64,000 nt of DNA from Galaxea fascicularis. Taxonomy: Eukaryota; Cnidaria; Anthozoa; Scleractinia; Euphylliidae. Position numbers and translations under genes: made by a program. The notes under the pieces are model-generated. The model was not told the origin of the DNA. It was given only the letters and a program-made list of their open reading frames with translations, and made no database searches. Positions within the stretch are counted from its first letter, which is position 1. The number at the start of each line of letters is the position of its first letter. The stretch is taken from the NCBI GenBank assembly GCA_948470475.1, contig OX419336.1, positions 31,270,915 through 31,334,914 on the forward strand. Reading direction: 5' to 3'. Of this stretch, positions 50,001-60,700 are shown in pieces.

Positions 50001-50214
50001 TGACTTCATGCTAACCAGAATAAAGAGTCGACTACATCAACTGAGCCAGAGGGAAGAAGGACACCCCACATTAACCAGCGTCCCTCAAGGGCTGGCAAGT
50101 GTCAACACGGAGCTATCAGAGATCACCGGCCGATTTGCGCGTGTGGTCGGCTACAACATGGCGGTGTTTGCACCATTTTACGATGACATTTTAATTGAGA
50201 TGAAGGACTCTTGA
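41084..50214 (+). CDS. TCP11L1: TCP11L1, T-complex 11-like protein, 9 exons, 512 aa
   Basis: Member of the TCP11 family. Human TCP11 is linked to sperm function; the role of TCP11L1 is poorly known. Exons: 41084-41232, 43487-43607, 44878-45098, 46105-46241, 46447-46652, 47046-47227, 48161-48327, 49789-49921, 49992-50214; total 1539 nt, an exact 512 codons plus TGA. Human TCP11L1 is about the same length (509 aa). Family features: [13 protein letters not shown] with [16 protein letters not shown] (about 53-90), the [13 protein letters not shown] block, an [18 protein letters not shown] helix and RLAEMRW. No signal peptide or membrane segment is evident; the protein is probably cytosolic and largely helical. 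The ATG at 41084 is the first in frame. All introns are GT-AG. The last acceptor must be the second AG of CAGCAAG to keep frame. Prosaposin lies divergently upstream. Confidence 0.93.
41906..42606. mobile_element. Tc1/mariner-like degenerate TIR element
   Basis: The left end CTGTCAAACCTCCTGTAAGC and right end GTGGTCGCAAAGGGAAGTTT followed by GATTG are imperfect inverses, with TA outside both. Inner copies of AGTGGTC(A/G)C occur near both ends. About 700 bp, no transposase frame. In TCP11L1 intron 1. Confidence 0.65.
44012..44505. repeat. Large foldback element hosting a second MITE
   Basis: Arms of about 150 bp are inverted copies (for example ACCGTGAGGGCCTGGGTA and its inverse near 44470-44490, and TATTATGGGATTAACA). 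The centre is occupied by a separate palindrome at 44284-44352. Non-coding, in TCP11L1 intron 2. Confidence 0.8.
44284..44352. repeat. Nested palindrome, CAACCTCGTTCCCAGGGTC arms
   Basis: A near-perfect 69-bp hairpin: CAACCTCGTTCCCAGGGTCT then TTTCCC, mirrored after a short GC-rich loop. It lies inside the larger foldback. Confidence 0.85.
44705..44784. repeat. Small hairpin repeat
   Basis: ACTTTAGTTAGTATGTACAT and TGTAGTTTACAT are mirrored around the centre AATTAT; 80 bp, in TCP11L1 intron 2. Confidence 0.8.
45614..46062. repeat. TIR element with CAGGGATTA ends
   Basis: Ends CAGGGATTACGAAG and the inverse of CAGGGATTAGGAAG, differing at one position. The interior has repeated GCGCCAT/ATGGCGC motifs near the left end and ATGGCGCATAA near the right. 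Flanks ATTACC and ATTGCC may be a worn target duplication. About 450 bp, in TCP11L1 intron 3. Confidence 0.65.
46700..46880. repeat. C-rich tract and degenerate TGCCAA tandem repeat
   Basis: A poly-C run at 46704-46724 is followed by imperfect repeats of a 6-bp unit (TGCCAA, TGCCAG, TGCTAG) to about 46880. It lies in a TCP11L1 intron; the open frame across it is a by-product of the repeat. Confidence 0.7.
47604..47965 (+). mobile_element. tRNA-derived SINE with repeated tail module
   Basis: A tRNA-like head at about 47777-47850 shows A-box TAGCTCAGTTGGTTAAAGCA and B-box GGGTTCAAACCCCG. It is preceded (47604-47680) and followed (47857-47940) by the same tail module, containing TTTTTTCAGGCTT, then TGCGTTCA-AACTGC-AGGATCA and TCTTCATTTGATTT. 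This fits two tandem SINE units, the first lacking its head. It ends at the edge of the 47967 palindrome. Confidence 0.75.
47967..48052. mobile_element. Solo palindromic mini-element, 86 bp, TAA target duplication
   Basis: AGCCCGCCGCACACTTGAGG at the left is mirrored at the right (CGTGTGCGGCGGGCT), with inner GAGCTGAGC/GCTCAGC. TAA flanks both sides (47964-47966 and 48053-48055). A 3-bp TWA target is typical of PIF/Harbinger elements. The same sequence forms both ends of the element at 48388-49265. Confidence 0.8.
48504..49096 (+). pseudogene. Reverse-transcriptase C-terminal fragment (LINE-like)
   Basis: The open frame starts in the left inverted repeat (48461) and runs uninterrupted for 211 codons to a stop at 49094-49096. 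From about 48510 it reads like the post-catalytic part of an animal non-LTR reverse transcriptase: [20 protein letters not shown], an [17 protein letters not shown] segment, [13 protein letters not shown] and [12 protein letters not shown]. The YxDD catalytic core is absent, so it cannot be active alone. The host family is not certain. An (ATG)n run follows directly. Confidence 0.75.
49095..49117. repeat. (ATG)n microsatellite
   Basis: Seven tandem ATG triplets right after the reverse-transcriptase stop. Simple repeats at the 3' end are usual for some LINE families, so this may be the original LINE tail. Confidence 0.8.
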
Positions 50215-52473
50215 CAGAAATATTCATTGAGTTGCTTGGTTTTAGTCCTAGCTTTCTTCTCTAACTCACCCGAACTTTGTCTTCCTCTGTCTTTTGCGTA
50301 AACAACCTGCGATAGGGTCAGATGGGCGCTGCTCTTTTCACCAAAATGAGCTTGTCAGGTTCCGGCTTTCTTACAAGGGTAGTTCACCCAAAGAAACACC
50401 GAATGTAGAGCGACATCATAGCTTGCATTCATCATGAAATTACTCGTTGTCTTACTGATTTTTCTGTTGAAAACAAACTAAAAACCCGCTTGTAATAATG
50501 AGGGAAATCGAATGGTGCGTAGGAGAAGGTCCGTCATCCCCCAATTTTTTCTCCTTTCACTTGAAATAAAAAAGTAATCATACTGGTGCGAATGTTTCGA
50601 CAAATACTGTTAAAGATGTTTTTCTATTTTACATTGAAGAGGTTAGGTGCAGTTGTGTGTCGGTGGATGTAAAAAACTCTTTTCCTGGCTTTGGGTTCGG
50701 GGACAGGTGTACAGTAGGATTATTTGACACTTGGTTTTAAAGGATTATAAGTTAAATTATAAATACAGAGTTATAAGCCGTTGGAGATCTGTACTTTGTA
50801 TATATCTGAAACAAAAGTTACAAAGTAAGTTTTTAAGGTTTTGAATGGTATTATATTTGTTGTTAACAATGTCTTTTATTTATTAAGTTGCTCGTGGGAG
50901 TTCTTTCTAACAATTTGTTTTGTTTTGATAAATGATGACCTCAAGCTGGTCATGTGGTGTACCCCTTGATGGGGGGGGGGGGGGAGGGATAAGTATGCTT
51001 GTGATTGGTTCATTTGGTTATCTGATTGTTTGGAGAGATTAAAGAATTTTTTAAGTTGCGTTGTAAGGTAGAATCTATTAAATTTGTACAAAGCTACGAA
51101 TTTTTTTTCATTTCAGAGACATTCAGTATGGATGCCCTTTTATTTCGTACCCAGACCTACCACGGTGTATTTCAGTAACCTGAAATGTGGGTACAAGTAA
51201 GATAAGACGTCCTCGGAAACAACGAGCGTTGATCGTTTACACGAAAAAACGTGTTGAAATATGACGCTCCCTGTGGTACTGGCTTCTCCTGTAAAGGTGA
51301 TTTGGCTTATCCGGTAGCATTGCACAAAATGGCCCCTCCAAGGCCTTGTGGTGCGGGCTTTTCTCGGCAATCGAAACGATCAAAAAGCGCACGAAAACGG
51401 ACCAAGGCGAGCGTGGTGTAACAAATGGTACATGATTTTTTGGTCATTTCGGTTTCCGGAGAATTTTCAGTGGAATGAGCAGTGCCATTTTCAATTTTCA
51501 ACCAAAACTTTACATTTTTGTTAGCAAATTAGAAAACCTGCGCCCAAGTCTATCTGTCAACGTAAGAGAGGAGAGGTCATTTGCATGAAGAAATTTGCCG
51601 AGACTACCCAACCAGAGCCGAGTGTTCCTCTCAGACGAGAGGTGTCTGTCTTCTGGTGGTGTAAATTTTCAGAGTCCACTGTAACCCGCCTAATGACACC
51701 TAAAGCAAACCAAACATAGTACTTCGAGTGCGGTTTTTAAGTTGTTAACGTTAGATAAATCTACGAAACTTCAATCTCTCTTTTTTTACTTTCTTGACTC
51801 ATGACGTCATTCCGGCGTGTGTCTAAACTTTAATCGCACTCAAGAAGGCTGTAGAACCGCCTTTTTTCTGCTCAGTTCCGATGAAATGACTTTCTAGCTT
51901 GCTATACGCCAGGCCCCAGTTGTTGAAAAAACAGATAGATTTAACAGCGAATAAGTTGATCGTTGCTAAAGTAAATACCCTTTTATCCGTTGCATGGATA
52001 GTGACTTATCTCTATTAAGATGAGTAATCCGCTCGGGGGGGGGGGGGGGGACTTTTTGTGGACAAAAAAATTAAAAAAATCGTAAAAGTCGGGTACAGCT
52101 GGCGGATCTCGAGGCAAAGATTGAAAGAAAAAAAAAAATCCTAAAATTTATGACCGTCACGGCCTCTGCACTTTAAACCAGCTTCGCGGGCCTTGTGTAA
52201 ATATGATTTCCGTGCACTGAAATCGTTGCAGACCACTACAGCGATTAATGGTAAATTTTGAAGTCTTTGAACGCTCTACTTCCAAATACATTATCTCATA
52301 GGTGTGACAAAGTTATTGCACGAGCATTGTTCAATTTACCATATTGGCATGGCAACCCAGACTTTGTTTCGCCCAATACCATGTTCGTGAGCAATGAAGC
52401 AAAGATGGCGTGATTCGTGCCGGCAATCAAAGATGCTGGAAAGATTCTACGTTTTTACACAGGGTTGAGTTAA
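50215..52473. other. Spacer between TCP11L1 and KIAA2012-like gene
   Basis: Holds the TCP11L1 3' UTR and the promoter of the next gene. G-runs occur near 50970 and 52040. No gene of known family was found; a 30-codon basic frame (51329-51421, plus, MAPPRPCGAGFSRQSKR...) has no support beyond being open. Confidence 0.55.
50565..50570 (+). promoter_or_regulatory. TCP11L1 polyadenylation signal AATAAA
   Basis: Canonical AATAAA about 350 bp past the TCP11L1 stop codon; the first such hexamer noticed downstream. Confidence 0.5.
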
Positions 52474-55400
52474 ATGTTTTCTCCGCTAGCCCGCGGGAAA
52501 GCTAGTTGGGATGGTGGTGTGGAATACGAAGAATATTTGGACCTGAAGGTGAAAAGCAAGTTGCTCTTTTTCTTTCAGTATTCTCCTGTGTTGCCAAGTT
52601 GTCAATGTCGAAATCCGCGCGTATGTGATCAGGAACCTTTCTCAGTTCCTGCACTTATTACATGTTGAATCACAAGGAAAGGAAGCCTCAGTGATCAGTA
52701 AGCTTATGTCCAGAGAGCCAGCAAAATTCAAAATTCACTCACTCATTGCGCTGGATTTGAAATGTATTGTTTCTTCATCAAAAATGAACAAACGAACACA
52801 AAGGGGTGGCTGTCGGAAGGGCTTCAGTGTACCTGATTTGTTGCATAACCCACTTCAAAGAAACAAGTTTTAGGGAGTCCCTCTTCGTTAGTCTTCGTAT
52901 GTGCTGGGAAGATGCGGTTTCAGGCCTTCTATTACAAGATTAAGCACATCTCTGATATCTGGGGTGACAAAGAATAATTTACAAACTGTCTCAGTTTTAA
53001 TCAGTCGGGTGATTACCTCATCTAAAACCTTTCGCTAGATCGGGTTCACAAGAACACATTTAGTAAAAAATAAATGAAATTACAGCCAACTGATTTCTCT
53101 TGTGCGTAAAGCATAATACATAACACACTAAAATAACGTTGTGCTTTCAAGACACTATTAATAATTAAGTATGTATGAACAAGAACAGGCCGGGGTTTCA
53201 TACTTAATGAAATGTCAGAACAATTTGCACTGCTTAAGAACTAAAATAGCAAGATTTGGCAAGATTTCCACACAGCCCCATACATTAATTATACATCAAA
53301 CTGTATGGGGCTATGTGGAATTCTTTCCCAAGATTTAATTGCTGTTGGAGTGACGGACAGTCTACCTCCCGACAAACAACTTAAATTAGAGTTTGGCAAG
53401 TGTCCATGCTCTTAAATAATTTAATATATCCATTTCTTTATTTCCACTGAGTTTGTTTGTGTCATAACCTCATAGCAGTTCTGAAACTGAGTTTTGTGTT
53501 TTTTGTATCGAGTGTGGTAATCTAATATATAATATCTTCATTAAATGACCCTTGTATTTAAAGTATTTTTTGTTGCAAAGGTTTTTCCACAAGAATATTG
53601 TGATGTTCAAAGTAATAAAAAAATGATATATTTTTAAAGTTAACTCACTGATTCTAAGAAATTAGGATTTATTTGCCTTTGATGGTAGACCTTGCTGGTG
53701 TTGCACTTGAAATCTGAAATTGCAACAGCAGGAGTCAATCTATTTAAAAATACTGTTGGAGATCACTGCTGTATGCCTTCAGTGCCATTGGATCAGAATG
53801 TGCTATATTTTGTTATGATTGCACTGCTGGAGGTACATTGTGTAGAGAATATGCTGTGAGGGATCCAGACCTAGAAATAAGGGGAGTGTGTGTGGGGGGT
53901 GGGGCTCTTATAACCTTTGGGCCTTTCACAGTTTTCGTACCTTGAACCTGCAGTTCTTGGCTTTGGTCCGAAACGTAAGGGGGTGGAGTGTGAGGGCAGG
54001 ACCCCTGAGCCCCTGCCCTGGATCTGCCACTGAATTTGTGTCCCAGGTGGTGTTTACGCTATAATTTTATTGCTAGATGTCTGTGTTGTGGCTGTCTTAT
54101 GCTAAATACTTTCTCTAGGAAAATCGTATGCAATTTTCTTTGTATAGAGTTTTCACAAACTGGCTTTATGAACTTTACATTTTTACCTGGGTCTCCAAAT
54201 TCAATGTCCAGTCTCCCTGCAAAGCACAGTCTTTGGTGAATTTAAAGCCAAGTGGTTATAGTAGTGAACCTGCTCTTAACACATACAGGCATTTAATATT
54301 CCACAGTCAGTGTTTTATAACAATGCTTTTCTTATTTGCCATCAGTCTCCAATAGGACCTCTGTTTCCTCAGTTGCTTAGTCCATCAACACCATGTAACA
54401 AGTCAGCCAAGTCAACTGGCAGTTTTGTTTTGGATGATGGACAGCTCTCTCTTCCAAAGACATTTGTTACTCGCAAAGGTGCTATCCTGCTTTTCACCCC
54501 AAGTGATGAGCTTTGTAACCATGGAAATGGAGAGCACCACCTTAAAAAGGAAAATGTGTATGAAGCAGGTCTTAAATTAAGAACTTTGGGGAATTTGACC
54601 AACTCTGTTCTTGAGTTTGGAAAAGAGGTAAATTGTCTGTATTGAGCTGTAGATGCACCATTCTTCTCGTTTATTACATTTACTAGCATTTGATATATTT
54701 TTTGTTGCAAATGTAACATGTAAATTACATTTTTGGTGAATCCTGAAGGTCTTTCAAAACATGGAGAAAAGGGCATCACAGAAATGTTTGTTTATTGTTC
54801 CTAAGACTCCAATGTTGTACACTATGCATGTTTTCAAGGCCACGCCATTGATAATTCTCAATAAGCTGGGAATTTTTGCTTAGAAAAATGCTAGAATCCT
54901 GGAATATAGTAGTACAAGTGTTGACACTGACAACAGTGCAATTCCACTTCCTAAGAAAAAACCACTTTTTTTCTTATTTGCATTTTACTCCACATTTTAA
55001 ATTTTTTTTTCTAGTTTTCAGTTTATCACTAATTGTAGCCACTCCGTTGAAAGTTGCATTGATTTTTGATCTTTAACTCGTGAATTCAGATCTCCTGTTT
55101 GGTTACATTTTTTAAAAACTGAAAAATGCACTTACTCAAACTAAGCTAAGGTCTGTGGGGCTCATAATTTCCACAGAGGTACAATGTACTTAAGACTTGT
55201 TGGCCTTTTAACTTATCTGGACCAACTTACTGGAATCTTCTTTCATTTATACGTTATTTATCAGTATTGAGGGAGTAGTCAGTTGGCTAGCGGTTTGCAC
55301 AATTTGAGGATTGGAAAAAAAAAAACTTTCATTCTCCTTTTATGCAGGATGAAGAGGCATGGGAAGGCATTCTGGACAATCCCAAAGAAACATCAGAAAG

Positions 55401-57633
55401 AGAAAGAAACCATAAGAAGGACAATAGCTTATTCTTAAGATTTCTTCACTACCTTGACTCGGAAAACCTGACTGCTGATAAACATGTTCAACCTGGAGCT
55501 GACCCTGATTACTACTTAGAGGAACTGAAAAAATCCAGGTTAATTCAGTACAGTATTCTTATTTATGATCTCTTTTTATGGGAACTTAGAACGATCGAGA
55601 AATCATTGAAAGAGATATCGAATGTCTCCTATAATCAAGCGCGCAGATGTTACTGGCTCATCTTTCCTAAGATCCGGAGACGAGACGTGGGTTGATTCCT
55701 TGGTGTACCGTTTGTATGCTGTGATTTCTTGAAGATATCTAAATTTTATCACCAAGACCCCACCCTCAATCTGCCCCTGTAGTCTTTCCGTCAGTTAGTA
55801 TATTAAGAGTCGTTTATACCTTTCGAATGTATTCTTTTACGAACAGCTATGATGATCAGAGGCTCGTTTTTTTCAACTTTTAGTGGTCACAATTCACCCA
55901 GGCGCTTCAGATCACACACTCCATTTTCAACAAAAACTTCACATTCCAGCAACGCTTATTCCCATTTTCTGGACGATGATGATGAGATAACCAGCATCAT
56001 TGAGTACTATATGAAGTACAACAGGTCGGGCTGGAGCCCAGATAAGGAGCACTTGGAACATGGAGTCGTTTCATCAGATCACATACCAGATATTGGGACT
56101 GAAGGGTTAGTTGATATTACTTGCCATTAAGCCGCGGCTACACGAGCGATTTTTTCCTTGCGATGGTGATGCGATTTGTTTTAAATTATCGCGTCGCCAG
56201 CGCGCGGTGAAAATCACACGTGTGGCCAGCTTCGCGCAAGTGCTGCGATGACAACAGCTAAAAAGTCGCAGAAAATTCAACGAGTTGAACTTTTCGAGAC
56301 AGAATTACAGACTCTGTCACACGTGTAGCCGCTACCCGACAATTTCAAGAAAAAGTAACATCACCATCGCTAGGAAAAAATAGCTCGTGTAGCCGCGGCT
56401 TTACTCTTGGTGGGCATTCTGTGTTGTCATAGTGATGTACTCCCATAAGCTCGGCTCAGAGGCTGATATCTTGGCTATTCTGATAGCCAATCAGAATGCA
56501 GGAAAGCCGTTGTATATTCGTCGGTATTCCACCGATCCTTCTATCGTGCACCGCATTGACTTTGTATGGCTTTATAGATATAGAACATCCCAGTTTTACT
56601 TGGCACTTGTTACTTAAAGGCTCATGTGCATACAAAGAAAATACAAGCGACTCGGCGTGGGATATCCCATGGTATACGACTCAAAGGCTCTGGTCAACCC
56701 GCGCGGAGAAGATGCGTGTTCAAAACTTGCGTGGACTTAGGTTTATTCGTGAAGGCGATGGAAATTGTTTGTGACTTGCATTTATTTGGATACAGCTGAA
56801 TGTGGTATGCTAGCTGGCGGAGATTTTCATCGTCTCGTCCCTCAACTCAAGTGGACTAAAGGCCTTGTTGTTGTTATTTCCTTCAGTTTGGCAGGAAAAG
56901 CTGCACTGGAATTACTCTTTGTAAATTGCGCTAAAATATAACTTGCGTCTTCTAATTGGTCGGTTTAGCCGCATGTCACCACCTTGCTTGGACACGCAAT
57001 TACTAACAACTCCGTTTTAGCAGAGTTGTTTCACTTAAAGTTAGGTTAATGTTGTCATGTCCTCTTTTTCATTGACAGAGACGAGGCCATAGAAGAGCAT
57101 GCCTACTTTTCCTCTCCTAGATCACTCAGAGTAAATCATAGCCGTAGTAACTTTTCACCTTCTATGCCGAATATGTCTAGCTCGCCCTTCCAAGAGGCTG
57201 ACGATTTGATTTCAAGACCCCAGACGGCTCCCATCCCTCCCACTTTAGATTCTCCTCGAGCTAATCCCAGGATTACGATTGCGAAGCCACCTCCAGCTCT
57301 AAGAGGTTAGTCTAACAAGTGGCAGCTTTTTTTTCTTTTAACAAAGATCGAAGCGAAGAACCACCACCAATGCCAAGTGCGGAAAACTGGCTTGAGACAA
57401 TTGGCGATTGTTTCGATAAAACTTTTGACTGGTTGATCTTTTCTACTTGTTCCTTTTCTTTAGCTTGTTAAATACTGCCGACAACGTATTAAAAATTTTT
57501 TTCACCTCAATATTGAGTCAAAATTGTAAAGGATATAAATCAGATTTAGGAAAAGGGTACTTCGTTGTGCTTGTGCGACGCAAAGAGCTTGGGGTCAGGG
57601 GCAGGGTCTTAAAAATAACTGAGTAGAAAGTGT

Positions 57634-57718
<85 letters not shown>

Positions 57719-60700
57719 CTTGTTGCAAATAACTGTGGTACGTTAAAGAACCCACTCACTATTCGTAAAGAGTAGGACACGGAGTTCCCGGTGTTGTGGT
57801 CTGGTCAAAAACATCTGACTTGGCTGCTGTGCTGCGGGATCATTCATGACCGTTTGGCGGCAGCCAGAGGCGCCTTCACATGCGTTCGGCCGATCCCGTT
57901 GAGCTGCACTGGCCCTGAAAAGCCCTGCGGGGAGTGGTCAAGTATATATATATATATATATATGCCCGTCCCGAGGCGAAAAAACGTAGAAAGAACTGGG
58001 TGGATATATCCAGGGATATAGACGTATATATATATATATACAGCCCACCTCCTTACCTCTCCACCCCCTCCCCCCCCCCCCCCCCCAGGTAATGAACTGC
58101 CTAGTCTCTCAGCTACATTTCATTTTGGAGAAAGGATCGTTGCAAAAAAAAGAACACTTGTATAAAATGTGAAATATGGGTAGAAAGTCCTGAGTTGTGT
58201 TGGCTTCTCAGTAAACCTTGGAAAAAGTCTTTCTTCCATCAGGACTGTCGGTCAGTGGAGTGTACAATTTTCTTCAGGAGGAATTAAATTTTTATTGAGT
58301 TTGAAAGAAAAAATGAAATTAGTTTAAGAAACGTTTTTTCGCCTCGGGACGGGCATCACCGAAGAAAGGTATAGCATGAAGAATTATACCTTTCTGCACA
58401 TCTGGAAAGACGGAACATCCCCCAGCCACACACCATCCCGGCATATTTCCTTCTGTTGAGCGAAGGTAAAGATACTTAAACGGTGATCTCTGTTTTTGAA
58501 GAGTGTTGTTCTGAATCACAATTCAGTGGTATTCTCATTTCTTTACAGCTCTTGGTTCCACACCCAGCCATTTGGATGAGATCATCAATGCAGACGTTGG
58601 GTTCGGCCGATATCAGCGGCAAGGTCAAGTTTCCTGGAGAAGACTAAGTCGGAGTCCCTCTCCTTGTTTCCATCTTGGCTCATCCAGAGGGGCCACGCCT
58701 GACCACGTCAGATTTCAGCGCATGGCGAGTCCAGATGGCAAGGTGAGGGAATGTTCTCTTTAGAGTCCGGTTCCAAGGGTCTAGTTATTTTTAGCGCTTC
58801 GGTGCGTCGAATATGTCTTTACAAGGCTATTTTATCTAGTTTGTTTAAATTCGTGTGAGGGTTGCTCTTAATAGTTGAGACGTCAGACAATGCTGTGTAC
58901 TTTACACGTAAAAATAAGTTAACAGTTAAGTGTGACATCGTTCAAAATGCACCCCTTTCATCATCTCTTTCTCTTTAAACTAGAGCGAGGAATGGAACCG
59001 GACAGCGCATGTCATCGAGGAGGAAGATGAACCCTCGACTCCAGCCCACCAAGGGGGATCTGGAAAATGTTCGCGGCGTCCATCAAGCGCTGGTTCGCTT
59101 CAAAGTAAAAAAGACGAAAAAATGAGTGTACAACGGAGAGCTTCAAGCGCAGGTAAGGCAACTCCGAGCAAGTTTGGTAACTTCTTCGTACTTTTGGATT
59201 TTTGGATAAAAATGTCGATCACATGTCCCTCGTTAAGCTATCGTGTTCGTCAAACACTCATTGCTTTTGTTTTCGAAGCAAAGCTGGAGTTCCAATAGTG
59301 GTGGCAAAGATTTAAGAAAGAAGCATGGTTTTCTTTTTTTTTTTTTAAAAAAAAACCTGTTTTGTCAGTTCTTATGTCATTTTCGGTCTATTTACCTGAC
59401 TTGCTGCCTCTTTTCAGGGACAACCAACAGAAAGTCTCGTTCCAGTGTCCATTCCAGTCGTAGTGCAAGTCTTTCCAGTGTATCGAATGTTAACAACCGG
59501 ACGCTTTCTGCAATGTCAAGTGAACAAGAACATTTAGCCCGCTCACCAGCGTTGGACAAAGCAGAACGCGAGAACTCATCACCGTGGCCGGGAATGCGGG
59601 ATGATTTTACAAGTTTACAAAATGACTTAGCTGAGGATTTTGACCAAAATTTAAAGGGGCAAATACCAGGACACATTGGTGACTCAAGAAAACCTTCTCC
59701 GACACAGGATAGCATAGTGTCCCCTTCACGTGGTAGTGTCATTTCTCCGTTATTTGATAGTTCGGTTAAAAACCCGTCTCCGCCTATGAAGAGCCCTTCG
59801 GTGTCTTCTCGGGTAGCTTCGCCGTCCACTCGCCCGCCTTCGGTGCAGTCTCGTCTTGAGAGAGAATATCTTGCCGGCTCTCGCCTTTCTTCGGCTGCAT
59901 CTTCTGAAGATCATCAACTACTATGGGAAGAAGCGGTAAATGCGGCTGACATAAAAGAGGGGCGAAAATCTTCCACGTCTTCCTTAGGCAAAAAAGTAGC
60001 TGTTGTAAGCCGTCAGAGTGATCATAATCTTGAAGAGAACCGTTTAGGAGACGAGACAAGAACGCCCAGTGCTAAGTCTGTAAGTGGAGGCGCGGAAACA
60101 AAGGCGACTCTTGGTAGTGAGGCTGACTTGACTCAAGTGTCCGAGGCGATAGTTCGGTCCCAGTCTGTGATCGAAGATGTCTATGAGGGCATGCTTGCTG
60201 AGGAAGAAACCGCGGGTCAGGAATGGCCTGGAAAGATGGAACCCGCGGAAGAAATTAAACCAGACGACGTGAACAAGGGCAACGACAACGAAAGCATTAA
60301 AAAAGGTAAATGTCGGTTAGGGTATGATGGGTTCAAGGTGTAACACCCGCCTACATTCGTAGCCTGCGAGCAGGGTCTTACAGGCGCTGTGGCACGAGCG
60401 GTCCGCGTCTCTCGCGGTTTTGCTCGCGCTCGTGTCGCAGCGCTTACGAGAACCTGCTTGCAGGCTACTGCATCTGTATGTAGACGAATGGAACTGTACG
60501 CACGAAAGAGGAAGGTTTATCCATGCTGCGCCACGTGGAGTTTGTGTCAAACGCCTCCAACAGATGTATATCGTATCTCATAAAAATAACCTGAGCAAAA
60601 CTCGGCTTGATGGAGCAGTTGTTGCACAAGGCGTTCGTATCTTAACGGTGGACTTCTATTTAACAATTAGATTATGAGCTCCAGGTTTGATGAGGGCGCA

